20,077 nucleotides of DNA from Paulinella micropora. Lineage: Eukaryota > Cercozoa > Imbricatea > Euglyphida. The DNA lies in assembly GCA_009731375.1 (NCBI GenBank), contig BJOX01000243.1, forward strand, positions 704,802 through 724,878. The letters run 5' to 3'. Each line of letters begins with the position of its first letter. The first letter of the stretch is position 1. This document shows positions 19,150 through 20,077 of the stretch, one piece after another. Position numbers and translations under genes: made by a program. The notes beneath the pieces were generated by a model. It made no database searches. It was not told the origin of the DNA and was given only the letters and a program-made list of their open reading frames with translations.

Positions 19150-19761
19150 CACTTACTCACTCACTTATTTACTTACTTACACTTATTTACTTACTTACTT
19201 CCTTTCTACTTACTTACTTACTTACTTACTTACATGCAGGACCGGCGAAGCGATGACGAGCCCCTCCACTCCTCAGCCGACTCATCCCCAGGTTGTTGTT
19301 GTTGTTGTTCTTCTTCTTCTTCTTCTTCTTCTTCTCCTCCTCCTCCTTCTTCTTCTTCTTCTTCTTCTTCTTCTTCTTCTCTTCTCCTTGTTCTCCTTCT
19401 TCTCTTCCTCCTCCTCCTCCTCCTCCTCCGTTGTTATTCTTATTCTCATTCTCATTGTCATTCTTATTCTTATTCTTATTCTTATTCTTATTCTCATTCT
19501 CCTTCTCATTATCAACGTACTCCCCGGCACGCCGCCCCAGCCCTTACCCTCTATTCCCCCTTATTCTTATTCTTATTCTTGTTCTCATTCTTGTTATTAT
19601 TCTTACCTTTTGATCCTCATTCTCATCTCAGGCCATTCTCCCGGCACTCTGCCCCAGCCCTTACCTTCCTCCATCCCCCCCGCGCTGCCATCCGCCCCCG
19701 TGCCTGTCCCTGCTCCGCTACGCACTTCCGAGAAAGACAGACTGAGCACACCGCCACGCAG
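6395..19761 (+). CDS. multi-exon tandem PH-domain protein gene (partial)
   Basis: Up to 23 plus-strand exons, listed separately, can be chained so that each junction is GT...AG and codon phase is kept throughout. Together they give about 757 residues, open at both ends. Order: a charged N-terminal part of small exons; an Arg/Glu-rich helical stretch ([19 protein letters not shown]); PH1 at about 172-262, with the helix Trp at about 252 ([13 protein letters not shown]); a 270-residue Ser/Arg/Pro linker; PH2 at about 533-667, with the helix Trp at about 655 (EGWVEAL); and a Ser/Pro tail. PH folds typically bind phosphoinositides or proteins at membranes. The inferred role is a membrane or cytoskeletal adaptor. 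I see no catalytic domain. Exons from 10528 onward are strong and those before 9081 are tentative. N gaps could hide further exons. Confidence 0.75.
6434..7332. repeat. CT, CTAC and CTAT microsatellites with a 313-N gap
   Basis: TG then CT up to N (6479-6791), then CT with CGCT and CCCT variants, CTAC (6917-6975, 7062-7092) and CTAT to 7280. A TG/G run leads into GGTTGCAG. If both flanking exons are real, this is one intron. Confidence 0.9.
7333..7390 (+). CDS. tentative PH-gene exon, [19 protein letters not shown]
   Basis: Acceptor GGTTGCAG, donor GAG|GTGTGT. All three frames are open. I chose the frame with one leading base because it alone gives phase continuity to the next exon. The alternative [19 protein letters not shown] would end in phase 1. 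Confidence 0.35.
7391..7814. repeat. intron: TATC, TAGC, TACC and TATG repeats
   Basis: TG followed by TACTAACCAG, then TATC/TAGC/TACC to about 7680, a short unique stretch, and TATG at 7762-7799. The 16-base acceptor sequence GTTGTCTGGCGGATAG is present twice (7744-7759 and 7799-7814). Confidence 0.85.
7815..7858 (+). CDS. tentative PH-gene exon, [14 protein letters not shown](W)
   Basis: Acceptor GGATAG, donor TG|GTCACA. Read in phase 0 it gives 14 residues plus two bases that complete a Trp with the next exon. The donor is poor, and a second open frame ([14 protein letters not shown]) exists. Confidence 0.35.
7859..8717. repeat. intron of CATA/CATG/CACA repeats
   Basis: About 850 bases of ACAT with ACAC and GCAT blocks and TA-rich patches at 7977-8010 and 8258-8308. 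No exon-like island. Confidence 0.95.
8718..8766 (+). CDS. PH-gene exon, [16 protein letters not shown]
   Basis: Acceptor GAACAG, donor CGG|GTATAC. One leading base plus 16 codons, with a strongly acidic/basic end. It leaves in phase 0, matching the next exon. Confidence 0.5.
8767..9080. repeat. intron of CATA, CAGA, TATG and TCTG repeats
   Basis: ACAT and CAGA repeats to 8880, a short unique stretch (about 8881-8898), then TATG and TCTG repeats up to TATATGCAG. The two halves are roughly reverse complements and could fold back. Confidence 0.9.
9081..9125 (+). CDS. PH-gene exon, [15 protein letters not shown]
   Basis: Acceptor TATGCAG, donor GTG|GTACAT, 15 codons in phase 0/0. The FPDG turn sits between two beta-type stretches, but it is too short for a domain call. 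Confidence 0.55.
9126..9645. repeat. intron: CATA, GTT/GTC/GCT repeats and a duplicated 3' segment
   Basis: ACAT to about 9190, a unique island at 9190-9270, GTT/GTC/GCT repeat at 9270-9480, then a pyrimidine-rich segment in two diverged copies (9521-9571 and 9583-9632) just before the acceptor GGTAG. Confidence 0.85.
9646..9696 (+). CDS. PH-gene exon, [17 protein letters not shown]
   Basis: Acceptor GTGGTAG, donor TGG|GTAAAG, 17 codons in phase 0/0. Only this frame continues the previous exon, since phase 1 meets a stop at once. Confidence 0.55.
9697..10527. repeat. intron: G runs, 40-N gap, CACA/CATA, TATC and CATC repeats
   Basis: GA and G runs flank N (9746-9785). A short unique stretch (about 9812-9850) is followed by CACA/CATA to 9952, a G run, then TATC and CATC repeats with GTCC patches to 10523. 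The gap could hide an exon. Confidence 0.9.
10528..10585 (+). CDS. PH-gene exon, [20 protein letters not shown]
   Basis: Acceptor CTACAG, donor ACAG|GTACAT, 19 codons plus one base. Basic, with an [10 protein letters not shown] internal repeat. Confidence 0.7.
10675..10706 (+). CDS. PH-gene exon, (G)[10 protein letters not shown]
   Basis: Acceptor GTATAG, donor CAG|GTACAC. Two bases complete the split Gly, then 10 codons. The preceding intron (10586-10674) is TATG repeat and the following one is CATACA repeat, so the exon sits between inverted repeats. Confidence 0.68.
10707..10964. repeat. intron of CATACA/CATTCA repeats with a unique island
   Basis: Six-base CATACA and CATTCA units, interrupted at about 10840-10915 by non-repetitive sequence with no usable exon phase, then more CATACA to the acceptor ACACAG. 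Confidence 0.85.
10965..11021 (+). CDS. PH-gene exon, charged helix [19 protein letters not shown]
   Basis: Acceptor ACACAG, donor CAG|GTATGA, 19 codons in phase 0/0. Strongly helical and charged, likely coiled coil leading towards PH1. Confidence 0.75.
11022..12114. repeat. intron of CATA, TATG, TACG and GGAT repeats
   Basis: CATA at 11041-11110 turns into TATG at 11117 and continues with TACG and TTATG variants to about 11830, then GGAT/GGGAT to 12107. The early CATA block is complementary to the TATG block and could form a long foldback. Confidence 0.95.
12115..12153 (+). CDS. PH-gene exon, [13 protein letters not shown]
   Basis: Acceptor GTATAG, donor CAG|GTTCAC, 13 codons in phase 0/0. 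Confidence 0.68.
12154..12333. repeat. intron of CATA repeats with an exon-like island
   Basis: CATA repeats. The island at 12219-12252 (GGGCCATTTTCTGC...AGGGGCA) vaguely resembles the start of the next exon but has no GT donor. Confidence 0.8.
12334..12426 (+). CDS. PH-gene exon, start of PH domain 1
   Basis: Acceptor CATGCAG, donor GCG|GTAAAA, 31 codons. A basic run ([14 protein letters not shown]) precedes [14 protein letters not shown], which fits PH strands beta1-beta2 although the usual Arg-Trp is replaced. Reading through gives Val-Lys-stop, so unspliced message would truncate the protein. Confidence 0.75.
12427..12797. other. intron within PH domain 1
   Basis: Begins GTAAAATAAAATAAAG with in-frame stops and AATAAA-like motifs. 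It has about 200 bases of unique sequence, a TATG block (12636-12675) and a GA block (12724-12782), and ends at GTTAG. Confidence 0.7.
12798..12887 (+). CDS. PH-gene exon, middle of PH domain 1
   Basis: Acceptor ATGTTAG, donor CAG|GTGTGT, 30 codons beginning [16 protein letters not shown] and ending SSITAVQ. It matches PH beta3-beta4 and the run-up to the variable loop. Confidence 0.75.
12888..13125. repeat. intron of TG repeat
   Basis: TG with repeated TTGGCTGTGTG and TTGCCTGTGTG units, ending GTGTGCAG. Confidence 0.92.
13126..14140 (+). CDS. large PH-gene exon: end of PH1, SR/Pro-rich linker, start of PH2
   Basis: 1015 nt, 338 codons plus one base, bounded by GCAG| and CATG|GTGTGT. It starts [17 protein letters not shown], then [13 protein letters not shown], the C-terminal PH strand and helix. 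A linker of about 270 residues follows: Arg-Ser-Pro repeats (about 13302-13362, [16 protein letters not shown]), a basic RRQRQARA segment, [19 protein letters not shown] (a basophilic-kinase or 14-3-3-type site), six prolines, and a Ser-rich tail. It ends [20 protein letters not shown], a textbook PH start (G-W-L, K-x-W-x-R-R-Y). It is many times longer than any neighbouring exon and free of microsatellite. The opposite strand is open for 286 codons, an artefact of GC bias. Confidence 0.88.
14141..14652. repeat. intron of TATC repeat with an exon echo
   Basis: TATC with CTAC and TATA variants throughout. At 14563-14577 a copy of the next exon's first bases (TAGGCGGACTGCTG) interrupts it. Confidence 0.95.
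14653..14702 (+). CDS. PH-gene exon, PH2 strand, [16 protein letters not shown]
   Basis: Acceptor TATCTAG taken directly from the repeat, donor TTG|GTATGA. Two bases complete the split Gly. It continues PH2 exactly where beta3 is expected. Confidence 0.8.
14804..14869 (+). CDS. PH-gene exon, PH2, [20 protein letters not shown]
   Basis: Acceptor TGTCTAG, donor CAG|GTAGCA, 22 codons in phase 0/0. The preceding intron (14703-14803) is short and partly TCTG/TATC. Confidence 0.78.
14870..15521. repeat. intron of TTTA repeat with a decayed exon copy
   Basis: About 520 bases of TTTA/TTAC units (14880-15400), then a diverged copy of the next exon at 15410-15458 and TA repeat. Confidence 0.93.
15522..15580 (+). 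CDS. PH-gene exon, PH2, [19 protein letters not shown]
   Basis: Acceptor CTTAAG, donor CCAG|GTTCTA, 19 codons plus two bases. Strand-like SALCLDL fits PH beta5. Confidence 0.7.
15581..16080. repeat. intron of TATC, TCTG and TATG repeats
   Basis: TATC/TCTG to about 15890, TA-rich to 15930, then TATG with TAATG variants to 16068, ending GCTGTGTAG. Confidence 0.93.
16081..16113 (+). CDS. PH-gene exon, PH2, (S)[10 protein letters not shown](R)
   Basis: Acceptor TGTGTAG, donor CG|GTATGT, 33 nt with split codons at both ends. It continues into the FRLR strand of PH2. Confidence 0.75.
16114..16592. repeat. intron of TATG repeat
   Basis: GTATGTATG from the donor onward, with TACG, GCATGC and TAATG blocks, ending GATTTCAG. 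Confidence 0.95.
16593..16614 (+). CDS. PH-gene microexon, PH2, LR or LRVYVPS
   Basis: Acceptor ATTTCAG. Phase 0 exit is possible at 16599 (CGG|GTCTAC, a 7-nt exon giving FRLR-VHKNG) or at 16614 (AGT|GTCTGT, giving [14 protein letters not shown]). The shorter form gives the more typical PH hairpin length. Some microexon is required, because without it the frame of the next exon is wrong. Confidence 0.55.
16615..17699. repeat. long intron: TTTTC, CATA/CATG repeats and exon echoes
   Basis: Three copies of CAAGTGTCTGTACACCAGCA-like sequence (16610, 16755, 16856) are separated by TTTTC tracts. CATACA and CATATA repeats follow (16930-17580), then a diverged copy of the next exon at 17585-17626. 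Confidence 0.9.
17700..17765 (+). CDS. PH-gene exon, PH2 end, [17 protein letters not shown]
   Basis: Acceptor ATATCAG, donor TGG|GTATAT, 22 codons ([20 protein letters not shown] then GW) in phase 0/0. Contains the last PH strand and the invariant helix Trp. Flanked by two partial copies (17585 and 17837). Confidence 0.85.
17766..18422. repeat. intron of AATAC pentamers and GGCAAGACAA units, with an exon copy
   Basis: Includes the third copy of the preceding exon (17837-17892), then GCAAGACAAG units (17910-17990), AATAC pentamers to 18380 and CATA to the acceptor CACAG. Confidence 0.93.
18423..18471 (+). CDS. PH-gene exon, PH2 C-terminal helix, [16 protein letters not shown]
   Basis: Acceptor CACAG, donor ACAG|GTGTAA, 16 codons plus one base. 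It completes the PH helix as [14 protein letters not shown]. Confidence 0.85.
18472..18901. repeat. intron of TGTAA/TGTAACG pentamer-type repeat with an exon echo
   Basis: TGTAA and TAACG units. At about 18697-18778 a copy of the intron end plus the first bases of the next exon appears. Confidence 0.93.
18902..18978 (+). CDS. PH-gene exon, tail, [20 protein letters not shown]
   Basis: Acceptor GTGCAG, donor GAG|GTATAC, 77 nt. Low-complexity Ser/Asn/Ala/Gly tail after PH2. Confidence 0.78.
18979..19239. repeat. intron of TTAC repeat
   Basis: TTAC with TCAC and TTAG variants, ending ACATGCAG. Confidence 0.95.
19240..19291 (+). CDS. PH-gene exon, tail, [17 protein letters not shown]
   Basis: Acceptor ATGCAG, donor CCAG|GTTGTT, 17 codons plus one base. 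Acidic/Ser-rich. Confidence 0.75.
19292..19631. repeat. intron of TTC, TCC and ATTCTT repeats with an exon echo
   Basis: GTT, CTT and CTC trinucleotides, then ATTCTT hexamers. A copy of the next exon's proline-rich part lies at 19522-19560. Confidence 0.92.
19632..19761 (+). CDS. PH-gene exon, Pro/Ser-rich tail
   Basis: Acceptor ATCTCAG, donor GCAG|GTAGAG, 130 nt, 42 codons plus split ends. Begins [16 protein letters not shown], ends [11 protein letters not shown]. It leaves in phase 2, so the gene continues past the window. Confidence 0.72.
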
Positions 19762-19829
19762 GTAGAGTTTGGCTGCTGCTGCTTCTCTTGTTGTTGTTGT
19801 TGTTGTTGGTGTTATTATTATTATTATTA

Positions 19830-19866
<37 letters not shown>

Positions 19867-19902
19867 AAGTAGTAGTAGTAATTATTATTAATTAATTATG
19901 TC

Positions 19903-19990
<88 letters not shown>
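19762..19990. repeat. intron start: GTT, ATT/TAG and ATT trinucleotide repeats
   Basis: After GTAGAG come TGTTGT units, TAGTAG units and about 90 bases of pure ATT. Confidence 0.95.
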
Positions 19991-20066
19991 GGACACCGTG
20001 ATAGCCCAGTGGTCAAGTTCTACCATCTGGGCCCTGTCGCCAGTTCGATTCCCGTCGGTGCCACCA
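19991..20066 (+). mobile_element. tRNA-like sequence, probable SINE head or retro-tRNA
   Basis: TAGCCCAGTGG (20002-20012) matches the internal box A pattern and AGTTCGATTCC (20042-20052) matches box B at tRNA-like spacing. GGACACCG at the start can pair with CGGTGCC near the end if one A is bulged, and ACCA follows directly. The D, anticodon and T stems do not pair well, so a working tRNA is unlikely. It sits in an intron next to an ATT tract, as SINEs often do. The window ends 11 bases later, so any SINE body cannot be seen. Confidence 0.6.
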
Positions 20067-20077
20067 GTATTTTCATT

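Noticed and set aside
19991-20066. A functional tRNA gene
   Set aside because: The internal boxes fit, but the D, anticodon and T stems do not pair properly and the acceptor needs a bulge, so it is listed as tRNA-like instead.

Overview
This window is a piece of a eukaryotic nuclear genome. It is a draft assembly with five runs of N (371-395, 1277-1286, 4213-5089, 6479-6791, 9746-9785). Most bases are microsatellite: CT, GAAA, GAA, TG, TATC, TATG/CATA, GTT, GGAT, TTTA, AATAC, TGTAA, TTAC and ATT. The genes appear as short GC-rich exons bounded by GT...AG introns, and the repeats fill the introns. There are no bacterial signals such as operons or Shine-Dalgarno sites. The intron density, a ubiquitin fusion and pleckstrin-homology (PH) domains fit a protist or alga, but I cannot name the taxon from sequence alone.

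Layout. 1-720 is CT/GAAA repeat around a small gap. 808-1211 holds a probable 3'-terminal plus-strand exon of unknown function. 1297-2770 is mostly non-repetitive DNA with one candidate exon (1670-1818) and a strong GC-rich hairpin (1479-1545). 2777-4153 (minus) is a well-supported three-exon gene of 383 codons: a variant ubiquitin, a second diverged ubiquitin-like domain, a Thr/Ser linker, a SAM-like domain and an acidic tail. Upstream of it lie an 877-base gap and a 200-base GAA tract. 5734-5937 (plus) is a small 67-residue ORF with coding character.

From about 6395 to 19761 I could assemble one long plus-strand gene from up to 23 exons, mostly 22-130 nt plus one of 1015 nt. Every junction can be joined in a consistent codon phase. 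The product is about 757 residues, open at both ends. It has a charged N-terminal part, a first PH domain split over three exons, a Ser/Arg/Pro-rich linker of about 270 residues, a second PH domain split over eight exons, and a Ser/Pro-rich tail running out of the window. A tRNA-like, SINE-type sequence with an apparent CCA end closes the window (19991-20066).

The most interesting signal is that many introns contain 'echoes': partial, diverged copies of the adjacent exon edge with some flanking intron (near 5921, 7744, 9521, 14563, 15410, 16755, 17585, 17837, 18697 and 19522). One echo (17837) differs from its parent exon over 45 bases only at four synonymous third positions, as if it were or recently was translated. 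Introns here seem to have grown by tandem duplication of exon-intron junctions along with microsatellite expansion, possibly giving alternative exons.
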